Shown here in pieces: positions 6,476 to 14,869 of a DNA stretch of 18,245 bases. The notes beneath the pieces are model-generated. The model did not search any database. It was not told the DNA's origin and saw only the letters and a list, made by a program, of their open reading frames with translations. Position 1 is the stretch's first letter; each line of letters opens with the position of its first letter. Both the position numbers and the translations under genes were made by a program. Source of the DNA: Bacteroidaceae bacterium (lineage in GTDB: Bacteria; Bacteroidota; Bacteroidia; Bacteroidales; Bacteroidaceae); the NCBI GenBank assembly GCA_017628775.1, contig JAGBYN010000098.1:1-18245 (forward strand), written 5' to 3'.

Positions 6476-8386
6476 TTAGTTTTCATGGGTTGTTTGAATC
6501 AAATACACCTCGCCGTCCTTCATCCCGACCATACCTTCTGCCGTGAGTTGTTCCCACGCGCTACGCCTCATGAGTTGCGTAAAGCGTGGCGACAAGGCGT
6601 CAAATTCCCTGATGGCATGCGGCACGCCATCTGCCAGGATTTTTAAGATCTCCGCTTTCACATCCTCAGTATTGACAGGCTTTCTTCGCTGATCAATACA
6701 CACATCGCAATGTCCACAAACCGACGTCACATGCTCTCCAAAATAACGCAGAAGTTGGACGCTCCGACATTCTTCTTCCTCCACATAATCCACCATAGCC
6801 TGAATACGTTCTTCGTAGTTCTTCTTACGTTCTTTATACACCATGGGTGAGAAATACAAGTGCCTACCCTCCACCCGACGTTGAAGATAAGTGATGTAAG
6901 CTGAATTCTTTTTGGGAATATAATCCAATATGCGTTGATATGTCAGACCCTTTAAGGCTTCATAAACCTCATTCGGGGTCAAACCACATTCCTTGGCAAT
7001 GCGATCCTCCTCAATATTGATGTAGTCAGAGAAGAAACCGCAATACAAGCGCAGCAATGCGGTCAGCACGCGTTCCATATCAATTTTCATGCCCTGGAAG
7101 CGATACAAATCATCGCGCGAAGTAATAAACATCACGCGCGACACATTCTCTTCGGGTTCACGATAGTCGATATACCCAGCGCGCGACAGAATATTCAGAG
7201 CACTCTCAGTCTGAACTGGGAAACGGTGGAAATTCACGCAAAACTTATCCAGGTTAAATTCGCGCGTCACATTTTCGCCATCGCCTTCAGCCATCTGGAA
7301 ATAACTACCCAAATCATCGTACACGTCCTTCACATAGTCTAAGGGCGGATAAGTCTCTGCCACGCGTCGCATCATCTTTGTGGCATCGCCCTTATCAACC
7401 AGCAACACGGCATACGCCGTTTGACCATCGCGCCCTGCACGGCCGGCTTCCTGGAAATAAGCTTCGATGGAATCGGGAAAATCCAGATGAATCACCAAGC
7501 GCACATCGGCTTTATCGATCCCCATCCCAAAGGCATTTGTGGCCACCATGATTCGCGCAGCCCCTTCTTGCCACATGTCCTGACGCACGTCCTTATCAAG
7601 CGTGGTGAGTCCGGCATGATAAAACAAAGCCTCCATCCCCTCGGCGTTCAACAGCGCAGCCACATCCTTCGTAGCCTGACGATTGCGGGTATAGACAATG
7701 GCAGAACCCGGAACACTGCGCAGGATATGCAGCATCTCGTTTTCCTTATTGGCGGTGTGGCGCACCACATAATTCAAATTCTTGCGTTCAAAGCTCATCT
7801 TAAACGCATTTCTTTGCGCAAAGCACAATCGATCCTGAATATCATCCACCACTTGAGGCGTTGCCGTTGCTGTCAATGCCAAAATGGGCACTTCTGGATG
7901 GACCTTCCGGACTTCAGCAATGCGCAAGTAAGCTGGACGAAAGTCATAGCCCCACTGAGAGATGCAATGCGCCTCATCGATCGTAATGAAACAAAGCTTC
8001 ATGCGTCGCAATTTCTGCAAGAACAGTTCCGAGGACAGGCGCTCGGGCGACACATAAAGAAACTTCACAGCACCAAAGACCGCATTATCTAAAATACGGT
8101 CGATATTCTTGGGCGTTACGCCGGTATAGATTGCTTCTGCCGATATGCCACGTTGCTTCAGGTGCGCTACCTGATCCTTCATCAAAGCGATCAAGGGGGT
8201 CACCACGAGACACACGCCCTCCATGGAAAGCGCAGGAACCTGAAAGGTGATGCTCTTTCCACCACCTGTAGGCATGAGTCCCAGCGTGTCGCGCTTCTCA
8301 GAGATACTGCGAATAATATCAGCTTGAATCCCCCTGAAATCAGGGTAACCCCAGTATTGCTGAAGTATGGCTTTGAATTGTTCCAT
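6476..8386 (-). CDS. recQ: ATP-dependent DNA helicase RecQ
   Basis: A 636-residue superfamily 2, 3'-5' DNA helicase for recombination and fork repair. Seen in order: Walker A TGGGKS (40-45), DEAH box (137-140), motif III TATAT (about 172-177), motif VI QEAGRAGRD (312-320), and the RecQ zinc-binding cysteines C540-x16-C557-x2-C560-x2-C563. A short winged-helix-like tail follows but no HRDC domain is visible, as in many Bacteroidetes RecQ proteins. The start at 8386 (MEQFKAIL) was chosen because conserved helicase sequence begins there. The longer frame from 8446 would run through a perfect inverted repeat in the leader. It lies downstream of recJ on the same strand and is followed after six bases by a WYL regulator. 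Confidence 0.95.
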   Translation of the reverse strand: MEQFKAILQQYWGYPDFRGIQADIIRSISEKRDTLGLMPTGGGKSITFQVPALSMEGVCLVVTPLIALMKDQVAHLKQRGISAEAIYTGVTPKNIDRILDNAVFGAVKFLYVSPERLSSELFLQKLRRMKLCFITIDEAHCISQWGYDFRPAYLRIAEVRKVHPEVPILALTATATPQVVDDIQDRLCFAQRNAFKMSFERKNLNYVVRHTANKENEMLHILRSVPGSAIVYTRNRQATKDVAALLNAEGMEALFYHAGLTTLDKDVRQDMWQEGAARIMVATNAFGMGIDKADVRLVIHLDFPDSIEAYFQEAGRAGRDGQTAYAVLLVDKGDATKMMRRVAETYPPLDYVKDVYDDLGSYFQMAEGDGENVTREFNLDKFCVNFHRFPVQTESALNILSRAGYIDYREPEENVSRVMFITSRDDLYRFQGMKIDMERVLTALLRLYCGFFSDYINIEEDRIAKECGLTPNEVYEALKGLTYQRILDYIPKKNSAYITYLQRRVEGRHLYFSPMVYKERKKNYEERIQAMVDYVEEEECRSVQLLRYFGEHVTSVCGHCDVCIDQRRKPVNTEDVKAEILKILADGVPHAIREFDALSPRFTQLMRRSAWEQLTAEGMVGMKDGEVYLIQTTHEN

Positions 8387-8393
8387 AAGATTT

Positions 8394-8465
8394 ACACAAC
8401 GGTCTATAAATCGACCTAAATGCAACAGTCTCGGAGTTGTTTCCACCGCTCCGAGACCGTTGTGT
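8394..8465 (-). promoter_or_regulatory. Structured recQ leader with two mutually exclusive hairpins
   Basis: Read on the minus strand, the leader holds three segments. The first (8465-8449) can pair with the second (8436-8423) over 14 bp with one G-T position and a 12-base loop. Its outer part (8465-8454) can instead pair with the third (8405-8394) over 12 perfect base pairs. The two folds share bases 8454-8462, so only one can form at a time. The third segment ends only seven bases before the recQ ATG. No clear U-run follows the first hairpin in the recQ direction, so it is not an obvious recJ terminator. The T-run at 8465-8469 would serve only plus-strand transcription, where no gene lies. 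No TAnnTTTG box was found between recJ and recQ. Confidence 0.55.
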
Positions 8466-8529
8466 TTTTATGGGCAACACTTTTGACTAAAAAAACAGCC
8501 TGTTTCCCATCTTTTTCTGTTCACGTCAC

Positions 8530-10257
8530 TCAATGCACTTCCTCTAACGGACGTATATCTTCAATTTGAAGTTGTATTTCTCCACGTTTGTGCGTGTTTT
8601 CTTCAATCACATAACAAATATCAAAGGCACGCTTGGTTTTGATGTAACGTGCTTGCGAACTCTGACCAAAAGCAATGCCATTCATCACGGCGTTGCTCTT
8701 ATTGTCCACGAGCTCCAGTTTGATATGTTCCTGACCGCGTCCCACGACTTTACTGGTGCCGTAATCATACACCTTATGCGTGCAGAATATTGGCTTAGGA
8801 TTGCCAGGACCAAAGGGTGCAAAGCGCTTCAAATCCTGATAGAATCTCAGATTAACATCATTGAAATCCAAAACGCCGTCAATATTCATCATAGGACGTG
8901 TCTGTTCATCCAGGATATGCTCTGCCACATAAGCCTCGAAACGTCGGTTAAACTCCTCCACATGCTCCACCTTCAACGAAAGCCCGGCAGCATAGGTGTG
9001 ACCACCGAAATTTTCAAGCAAGTCGGCACAGCTCTGAACCGCACTATACACGTCAAATCCAGAAACTGAACGCGCCGAACCCGTTGCGATACCTTCGGAA
9101 TAGGTGAGCACCACGGCTGGACGGTAATAATACTCCGTGAGGCGCGAAGCCACGATACCGATAACACCCTTATGCCATTCCTTATTGAATATCACCACAG
9201 ATTTACGTTGCTCGATATTCGGTATAAACTTCGACATCTCGATAGCCTCTTCCGTCATCTGCTTATCCAGATCCTTACGGGCTTCATTGTATTGATCGAT
9301 GCGGTTAGCGATTTCGACTGCCTCGTCGTAGTCGCGCTCCACAAGGAGCTGCACCGCTTCGCGTCCGTTTTGCATACGCCCCGACGCATTGATGCGAGGT
9401 CCAATCTTAAAGATAATATCGTTCATCACAATTTCGCGATCAACAACCCCACACACCTCAGCCACGGCACGCAACCCCACCGAGGGGTTTGTGTTCAGCG
9501 TGCGCAAGCCATGATACGCCAAGATTCGGTTTTCGCCCACCACAGGAACAATATCGGAGGCGATACTCACGGCACACAAGTCGAGCAACTGATGCAGTTT
9601 ATTAAACTCAATGCCATTGTTCAGCGCAAAGGCCTGCATAAACTTAAATCCTACGCCACAGCCCGAGAGATCGGTACAAGGATAGGTATTATCCAAACGC
9701 TTGGGATTTAAAATCGCAACCGCTTCAGGCAATACGTCATCGGGCACATGATGGTCGCAAATGATAAATTCAATACCCTTACTCTTCGCATACGCGATTT
9801 CCTCCACAGCCTTAATACCACAGTCGAGCACGATAATCAGCTTCACCCCTACCTCATAGGCATTGTCGATGGCCTTCTTGGAAACGCCATAACCTTCATC
9901 ATAACGGTCGGGAATGTAGTAATCGATATTCGACGTGAACTGCTGCAGAAACTTATAAACCAAAGCCACCGCAGTACATCCATCCACATCATAATCGCCA
10001 TACACCCAAATGCGCTCCTTCTGCCCTATGGCTTCATTGAGTCGATCGACAGCCGTGAGCATGTCGTTCATCAAAAAGGGGTCGTGCAAATCAGATAACT
10101 GTGGACGGAAAAAGCGCTTGACTTCGTGCGGGGTGGTGAATCCTCGATTCATGAGCAGATGCCCCAAAACGGGATGCACCCCCACCTCGCGCGCCAACTC
10201 CTCCTCACGAAGCAAGTCCTCGGAAGTTGGACGCTCAAAATTCCACTGATAAATCAT
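8530..10257 (-). CDS. recJ: Single-stranded-DNA-specific exonuclease RecJ
   Basis: A 575-residue DHH-superfamily 5'-3' ssDNA exonuclease acting in recombination and mismatch repair. The metal-binding motifs are all present: DYDVDG (88-93), D145CG, D168HH, SIASDIVP with D235, GPRINASGRM (286-295), the DHHA1-domain GSARSVSGFD (about 393-402) and FGGHTYAAGL with H420. A C-terminal OB-like domain (about 455-575) follows. Length is normal for the family. The start at 10257 (MIYQWNF) was preferred over the in-frame ATG at 10290 because the family homology begins immediately after it. It is followed on the same strand by recQ, which suggests a small DNA repair neighbourhood, and it diverges from the alkaline phosphatase gene. 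Confidence 0.95.
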   Translation of the reverse strand: MIYQWNFERPTSEDLLREEELAREVGVHPVLGHLLMNRGFTTPHEVKRFFRPQLSDLHDPFLMNDMLTAVDRLNEAIGQKERIWVYGDYDVDGCTAVALVYKFLQQFTSNIDYYIPDRYDEGYGVSKKAIDNAYEVGVKLIIVLDCGIKAVEEIAYAKSKGIEFIICDHHVPDDVLPEAVAILNPKRLDNTYPCTDLSGCGVGFKFMQAFALNNGIEFNKLHQLLDLCAVSIASDIVPVVGENRILAYHGLRTLNTNPSVGLRAVAEVCGVVDREIVMNDIIFKIGPRINASGRMQNGREAVQLLVERDYDEAVEIANRIDQYNEARKDLDKQMTEEAIEMSKFIPNIEQRKSVVIFNKEWHKGVIGIVASRLTEYYYRPAVVLTYSEGIATGSARSVSGFDVYSAVQSCADLLENFGGHTYAAGLSLKVEHVEEFNRRFEAYVAEHILDEQTRPMMNIDGVLDFNDVNLRFYQDLKRFAPFGPGNPKPIFCTHKVYDYGTSKVVGRGQEHIKLELVDNKSNAVMNGIAFGQSSQARYIKTKRAFDICYVIEENTHKRGEIQLQIEDIRPLEEVH

Positions 10258-10443
10258 TCTATATTTTGTTTTATTTTTTGCAAATAACAACGGGCAGCAC
10301 GCTACTTTTCAAGCAAGCACACATTACCCTAATTTAGTTTGTAAAATTACTAAAATATTGCGACTTATCGGGAAGTTTTAACTTATTTTTCGCCATCTAT
10401 AACGATATTTAGCAAAATATCCCTCACTATCAAGCATAATGTG

Positions 10444-10451
10444 TAAATTTG
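10444..10451 (+). promoter_or_regulatory. Candidate -7 box of the alkaline phosphatase gene
   Basis: TAAATTTG matches TAnnTTTG and lies about 88 bases upstream of the ATG at 10540. No matching TTTG was found at -33. The rest of the 282-base divergent spacer between recJ and the phosphatase gene (10258-10539) is A/T-rich on the recJ side. It also holds an AGGAGG at 10507-10512 that is too far from the start to be its ribosome-binding site. No pho-box-like repeat was recognised. Confidence 0.4.
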
Positions 10452-10539
10452 CTTGAAATATGCCACAAACGGCATTACCACATGAGCGGCATCCCAACCA
10501 CACATCAGGAGGCTCCTCAGAAAAACAACAAAAAAAATC

Positions 10540-11949
10540 ATGAAAACAAGATTATCAGCTACCCTTTTCCTGCTCTTTGCTACATTAGCACTCATCGCAC
10601 AACCTAAGGCCAAGTACGTGTTTTACTTTATCGGCGATGGCATGGGCGTAAATCAAGTGAATGCCGCCGAAACCTACTTAGCTGCTTTAGAAGGCCACAT
10701 CGGTACCAAACCACTGACCTTTGCCTCATTCCCCCATGTGGCTTTAGTGCACACGGAGTCAGCCACAAACGGCGTCACCGACTCTGCAGCGGGCGGTACA
10801 GCCTTAGCCACTGGTTCAAAAACCAAGAATGGCGCAATCGGTGTTGACGTACAAGGCGAAACGCTCACGAGCATTGCAAACTACGCCCAGACCTGCGGCA
10901 TGGCGGTAGGTGTAACCACATCTGTGAGTATCGACCACGCTACCCCCGCAAGTTTCTATGCACACGATGCCAGCCGAAACAGTTACCATAACATCGGGCA
11001 TCAATTGGTGGCGGCAGGATTTGATTTCTATGCCGGCTCTGACTTCCTGCAACCCACACATAAGGATTGCAAACAAAACAAATCGCTCTACGAAGCCTTT
11101 GAACAGGCAGGCTACACCTTGGTGCGCGGCGAAGTAACCGCCAAACAAATCAAGAAGGCAAAGAAAATGGTGATGATGCAAACAGAAGCAGCCAACGCCA
11201 TCGACCGCTCTGCCCTCCCCTATGCTATTGACCGCACCGAAGCCGACATCGAACTCACCGACATCGTGAACACCGCCATTAAATTCCTCAATAAGAAAAG
11301 CAACGATGGTTTCTTCCTGATGGTGGAGGGTGGCAAAATCGACTGGGCATGCCATGCCAATGATGGTGCAACGGTTATTCAGGAGACACTCGACCTGGAC
11401 AAAGCCGTACAAGCGGCTTATGCCTTCTACGAAAAACACCCCGACGAAACACTGATCGTTGTAACTGCCGACCACGAAACGGGCGGTATGGCATTAGGCC
11501 GTGGCCCCTACGAGCTCCACCTCGACCTGCTGCAACACCAGAAGATGAGCGCTTCAAACTACACGCGCCACATCTCACAACTACACAATCAATTAGGCGA
11601 CGAATTTACCTGGGACGTGGTAAAGGATGACCTCACCAAGAATTTCGGTTTCTGGGGTCCCGTTAAGATTAGCGAACGCGATGAGAAGGCACTACGCAAA
11701 GCCTACGATGATTTGATGAGCGGAAAAGCGGAAGGCAAGAAGAGCCTCTACTCACAAGAGGACGCTATTGCCACCACAGCGCGCAACATCATCAACCGCT
11801 TAGCACTCGTGGGCTGGACCAGCGGCGGACACTCCAACGGCTACGTGCCTGCATTCGCCATCGGCGTGGGTGCCGAACAATTCCACGGTCGCCTCAACAA
11901 CACCGACATTCCCGCCATCATCAAGAACATGATTAAGACGCAGGAATAA
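10540..11949 (+). CDS. Exported alkaline phosphatase (PhoA family)
   Basis: A 469-residue metal-dependent phosphomonoesterase, exported by an N-terminal signal peptide (about residues 1-20, cleaved at ALIA|Q). Motifs: IGDGMG with D33 (metal), VTDSAAGGTA with the nucleophile S82, DHATP (132-136), VEGGKIDWACH with E263, D268 and H272, TADHETGG with D311 and H312, and the WTSGGH zinc motif with H431. Relative to E. coli PhoA, D153 is His (H133) and K328 is Trp (W269), the combination known from the cold-active TAB5 enzyme. Length and motif order indicate a complete enzyme. It likely supplies phosphate from organic esters in the periplasm. It precedes hflX by 87 bases, which may or may not be co-transcribed. 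Confidence 0.93.
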   Translation: MKTRLSATLFLLFATLALIAQPKAKYVFYFIGDGMGVNQVNAAETYLAALEGHIGTKPLTFASFPHVALVHTESATNGVTDSAAGGTALATGSKTKNGAIGVDVQGETLTSIANYAQTCGMAVGVTTSVSIDHATPASFYAHDASRNSYHNIGHQLVAAGFDFYAGSDFLQPTHKDCKQNKSLYEAFEQAGYTLVRGEVTAKQIKKAKKMVMMQTEAANAIDRSALPYAIDRTEADIELTDIVNTAIKFLNKKSNDGFFLMVEGGKIDWACHANDGATVIQETLDLDKAVQAAYAFYEKHPDETLIVVTADHETGGMALGRGPYELHLDLLQHQKMSASNYTRHISQLHNQLGDEFTWDVVKDDLTKNFGFWGPVKISERDEKALRKAYDDLMSGKAEGKKSLYSQEDAIATTARNIINRLALVGWTSGGHSNGYVPAFAIGVGAEQFHGRLNNTDIPAIIKNMIKTQE

Positions 11950-11977
11950 AGCCACAAAAGAGGCAACAGCCTAAAAA

Positions 11978-12012
11978 GTTCTTTAAAGCCTAAAGGACAA
12001 AGACTTTAGAAC
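11978..12012 (+). terminator. Weak hairpin between phosphatase gene and hflX
   Basis: GTTCT-TT-AAAG (11978-11988) can pair with CTTTAGAAC (12004-12012) as nine pairs with a two-base bulge, followed by CCTTTAAAA. It could be a weak terminator or a chance structure. The A/T-rich spacer contains no promoter box that I can recognise. Confidence 0.2.
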
Positions 12013-12036
12013 CCTTTAAAAATCAAAAAGCACTAC

Positions 12037-13275
12037 ATGAAAGAATTCATACAATCAGAAGCCAAAACCGAAACCGCTGTGCTCGTCGCTTTGATTACCA
12101 AGAAACAGGACGAACGCAAAACACACGAATACCTCGATGAATTGGAGTTTTTGGCAGAAACGGCGGGAGCCGTGACCGTAAAACGCTTTACCCAACGCCT
12201 GGACGGCCCAAGCAGCGTTTCATACGTGGGTAAGGGTAAGCTGGAAGAGATTCGACAATACATTGAAATGGAAGAAGAAGCTGAGCGTGAAGTGGGGATG
12301 GTGATTTTCGACGACGAACTCTCAGCCAAACAATTACGCAATATCGAAGCGGAACTCAAGGTTAAAATTCTGGACCGCACAAGCCTCATCTTAGACATCT
12401 TTGCTATGCGCGCACAAACTGCCAATGCAAAGACCCAGGTGGAGTTGGCACAGTACCGCTATATGTTGCCACGCCTTCAACGCCTATGGACCCACCTTGA
12501 ACGCCAACGTGGGGGCGCCGTAGGACTTCGTGGACCGGGTGAAACACAGCTCGAAATGGACCGTCGTATCATCCTGAACCGCATGTCGCTACTCAAGGAA
12601 CGCCTGGCGGAGATTGACCGTCAGAAAACCACACAGCGCAAAAACCGCGGACAGATGGTGCGCGTGGCACTCGTGGGCTATACCAACGTAGGAAAATCAA
12701 CCCTCACCAACCTCTTAGCCAAGAGCGATGTGTTTGCCGAAAACAAACTCTTTGCAACACTCGACACCACCGTACGCAAGGTGATTATCGAAAACCTACC
12801 GTTCCTCCTCACCGACACAGTAGGGTTTATCCGAAAATTGCCACACGACCTCGTGGATTCGTTTAAGTCAACACTCGACGAGGTGCGCGAGGCCGATCTT
12901 CTGTTCCATATCGTGGATGTGAGCCACCCTGACTTCGAAGAACAAATGCAGGTGGTGAACCAAACCCTGGCGGAATTGGGCTGCGCCGACAAACCCACAA
13001 TCATCGTGTTCAATAAAATGGATGCCTACACCTGGACCGAAAAAGATGCCGACGACCTCACGCCAGAAACCAAGGAAAACATTTCGCTCGACACGTTAAT
13101 GAACACTTGGATGGCGAAACACGAAGACTGCATCTTTATCTCCGCACGCCAAAAAACAAATATTGAAGAGCTTCGCAAACTGATGTACACACGCGTGAAG
13201 CAACTGCACGTGCAGAAATACCCCTACAACAACTTCCTCTTTGAACAATACAATCAAGAAGGCGAGGCTGAATAA
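12037..13275 (+). CDS. hflX: Ribosome-associated GTPase HflX
   Basis: A 412-residue GTPase that binds the 50S subunit and splits stalled or heat-damaged ribosomes in the cytoplasm. The N-terminal HflX domain (about 10-130, with SYVGKGKLEEI) is followed by the linker GLRGPGETQLE (163-173). The G domain follows with G1 GYTNVGKST (214-222), the TTVRK switch region (about 244-248), G3 DTVG (260-263), G4 NKMD (326-329) and G5 SAR (369-371). The length is usual for the family. The start at MKEFIQSE is preceded by A-rich sequence, as in its neighbours. It sits between the phosphatase and acyltransferase genes on the same strand with gaps of 87 and 141 bases, so it may have its own transcript. Confidence 0.95.
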   Translation: MKEFIQSEAKTETAVLVALITKKQDERKTHEYLDELEFLAETAGAVTVKRFTQRLDGPSSVSYVGKGKLEEIRQYIEMEEEAEREVGMVIFDDELSAKQLRNIEAELKVKILDRTSLILDIFAMRAQTANAKTQVELAQYRYMLPRLQRLWTHLERQRGGAVGLRGPGETQLEMDRRIILNRMSLLKERLAEIDRQKTTQRKNRGQMVRVALVGYTNVGKSTLTNLLAKSDVFAENKLFATLDTTVRKVIIENLPFLLTDTVGFIRKLPHDLVDSFKSTLDEVREADLLFHIVDVSHPDFEEQMQVVNQTLAELGCADKPTIIVFNKMDAYTWTEKDADDLTPETKENISLDTLMNTWMAKHEDCIFISARQKTNIEELRKLMYTRVKQLHVQKYPYNNFLFEQYNQEGEAE

Positions 13276-13416
13276 CTTGTCATCTTATTGCGATAATAAA
13301 AACAATATGAACGATAAAGGTGTGGCATTAGTTATTCAGAGTGTCGTTAAACGCTTAGAAACTAAAAACATAACCTAATCTAAAAAAACAAAAAAACACC
13401 TATCATTCAATCCAAC

Positions 13417-14574
13417 ATGAACAAATTCCTTTCCTCCTCAGCCTTTGCCGACACAAAGCCTCATTATGCCATCCTGGACGGACTGCGTGGTGCCGCTGCG
13501 CTCATGGTGGTGTGGTACCATGTGTTTGAAGGCTTTGCCTTTGCAGGGGGCACTGCCATCGAAACCTTCAACCACGGACATCTTGGTGTGGATTTCTTCT
13601 TTATGCTCTCAGGCTTTGTGATTAGCTATGCTTACGACGATCGCTGGAAGACCTCGCACAGCAACCCGCTCACAATAGGGTCCTTCTTCAAGCGCCGTTT
13701 GATTCGCCTTCATCCCATGCTCGTTATGGGGGCGATCATTGGGTTTATTACCTTTATGCTTCAAGGCGGCGTAAAATGGGATGGTAGCGAAACGCCCTTC
13801 TCATGGGTGATGTTAGCACTCGTGCTGACGATGCTGTTTATCCCCGCTTACCCAGGTGCGTCGTACGACGTACGCGGCAATGCCGAGATGTTTCCCCTGA
13901 ACGGGCCGAGTTGGTCGTTGTTCTTTGAATATATTGGAAATATCCTTTATGCCCTCTTCATCCGCCGTTTCTCAACCAAGCTACTCACCATTTGGGTAAC
14001 GATCATGGGCTTACTGTGGGGTTGGTTCTGCATCACCAACGTGTCGGGCTACGACATGATTGGCGTAGGATGGTCCATGGAAAGTGTGTGCTTCTGGGGT
14101 GGGTTGCTGCGCATGCTCTTCCCCTTGTCCTTGGGTATGCTCTTGGCACGCAAGTTTAAGCCCGTGAAGGTACGTGGCATTTTCTGGATCGCCATTGCTA
14201 TTTTGTTTGCCTTATTCTCAGTGCCTTACATTGCGACGCCTGCGGATTGCGGCATAAGCATCAACAGCGCTTATGAATTCCTGTGCATTCTTGTGGTATT
14301 CCCCGCTATCGTGTGGTTGGGCGCTTCGGGCACGACGACCGATGTGGCTTCATCAAAGATTTGCAAATTCTTAGGCGACCTTTCCTATCCACTTTACATC
14401 GTGCACTACCCAGTAATGTACCTGTTCTACGCCTGGTTGATTGACAGCAAGCTTTACACGCTTGGCGAAACATGGCATGTGGTCGTAATGGTTTTTGCCA
14501 TCAACATCACCTTAGCTTATGTCTGCCTGAAGTGTTATGACGAGCCCGTACGCCGTTGGCTCAGCAAAAAGTAA
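13417..14574 (+). CDS. Integral membrane acyltransferase (acyltransferase-3 / OafA family)
   Basis: A 385-residue polytopic membrane protein with about ten hydrophobic segments. The N-terminal motif LDGLRGAAALMVVWYH places the conserved catalytic-type His at H35. It is followed by GHLGVDFFFMLSGFVI (about 54-69) and the basic FFKRRLIRLHP loop (about 90-100), all diagnostic of the acyltransferase-3 family. No SGNH hydrolase domain is fused at the C-terminus. Members transfer acetyl or other acyl groups to polysaccharide, lipid or antibiotic substrates at the cytoplasmic membrane; the acceptor cannot be told from sequence. No polysaccharide genes are nearby, so the context gives no clue. A terminator follows it. 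The 141-base spacer from hflX holds only a 23-codon open frame (13307-13378) that is not convincing as a gene. Confidence 0.88.
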   Translation: MNKFLSSSAFADTKPHYAILDGLRGAAALMVVWYHVFEGFAFAGGTAIETFNHGHLGVDFFFMLSGFVISYAYDDRWKTSHSNPLTIGSFFKRRLIRLHPMLVMGAIIGFITFMLQGGVKWDGSETPFSWVMLALVLTMLFIPAYPGASYDVRGNAEMFPLNGPSWSLFFEYIGNILYALFIRRFSTKLLTIWVTIMGLLWGWFCITNVSGYDMIGVGWSMESVCFWGGLLRMLFPLSLGMLLARKFKPVKVRGIFWIAIAILFALFSVPYIATPADCGISINSAYEFLCILVVFPAIVWLGASGTTTDVASSKICKFLGDLSYPLYIVHYPVMYLFYAWLIDSKLYTLGETWHVVVMVFAINITLAYVCLKCYDEPVRRWLSKK

Positions 14575-14611
14575 ATAAACAAAAACAAAGGCTCTTGTAG
14601 TCTATAATCAT

Positions 14612-14645
14612 CGGGGGTGCGACCTATCGTACCCCCGTTTGCTTT
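14612..14645 (+). terminator. Rho-independent terminator after the acyltransferase gene
   Basis: CGGGGGTGCGA (14612-14622) pairs with TCGTACCCCCG (14627-14637) over 11 bp with one G-T pair and a 4-base loop, followed by TTTGCTTT. It lies 38 bases after the stop codon of the acyltransferase gene and separates that unit from the arginine cluster. Confidence 0.85.
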
Positions 14646-14691
14646 GAAAGTAAGACCCGCAAAAGTGAAATAATATTCAAAATTTCATCAT

Positions 14692-14747
14692 TTTATGCAC
14701 ATCTTTGGCCATAAATTCAAAATACCATGCATAAACTATTGCATAAA
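14692..14747. promoter_or_regulatory. Three ArgR-box-like half-sites upstream of argR
   Basis: The octamer TGCATAAA occurs twice on the plus strand (14728-14735 and 14740-14747, 12 bases apart) and once inverted (TTTATGCA, 14692-14699). The central pair has a palindromic look and overlaps the -33 region of the argR promoter. Arginine repressors bind A/T-rich palindromic boxes, usually in pairs, and commonly repress their own gene. Location and repetition support that reading, but the exact Bacteroidetes consensus was not compared. The stretch 14646-14691 is A/T-rich with nothing recognisable. Confidence 0.6.
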
Positions 14748-14769
14748 TAAATTATAAAATGTACTTTTG
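14738..14769 (+). promoter_or_regulatory. Promoter of the argR-led arginine cluster
   Basis: TACTTTTG at 14762-14769 is a perfect TAnnTTTG. ATTG at 14738-14741, 20 bases upstream, is a three-of-four match to TTTG. The leader to the argR ATG at 14870 would be about 93 bases, unusually long for this window. The -33 element lies within the ArgR-like repeats, which suggests autorepression. Confidence 0.7.
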
Positions 14770-14784
14770 CGCACCTTTTAGTGA

Positions 14785-14817
14785 TGTGCAGGGAATGAAT
14801 TGCGTGATGCACAATTC
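14785..14817 (+). other. Overlapping inverted repeats in the argR leader
   Basis: TGTGCA (14785-14790) can pair with TGCACA (14808-14813), and GAATTG (14797-14802) with CAATTC (14812-14817). The right arms overlap, so the two short stems compete. The region is within the predicted untranslated leader. The stems are short, so this may be fortuitous or an additional protein-binding palindrome. Confidence 0.3.
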
Positions 14818-14869
14818 CTGACACCTCGCTGACTATTGTTTAATCCTTTTCAAAGACAACTCATTAATT

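Noticed and set aside
7421..8092. Long plus-strand open frame (223 codons) opposite recQ
   Set aside because: It is fully antisense to conserved helicase motifs, has no family-like features, and results from the codon composition of recQ.
9172..10098. Plus-strand frames opposite recJ
   Set aside because: They mirror RecJ coding sequence and contain no recognisable motifs.
10507..10512. AGGAGG as ribosome-binding site of the phosphatase gene
   Set aside because: It is 27 bases from the ATG with no nearer in-frame start; its small hairpin with TCCT is only four base pairs.
10816..11475. Minus-strand open frame (219 codons) opposite the alkaline phosphatase
   Set aside because: It is antisense to the catalytic core of a complete, well-conserved enzyme and is Cys-, Val- and His-rich without domain pattern.
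13307..13378. Short 23-codon open frame between hflX and the acyltransferase gene
   Set aside because: It is too short, has no recognised family or conserved motif, and could easily arise by chance in A/T-rich spacer.
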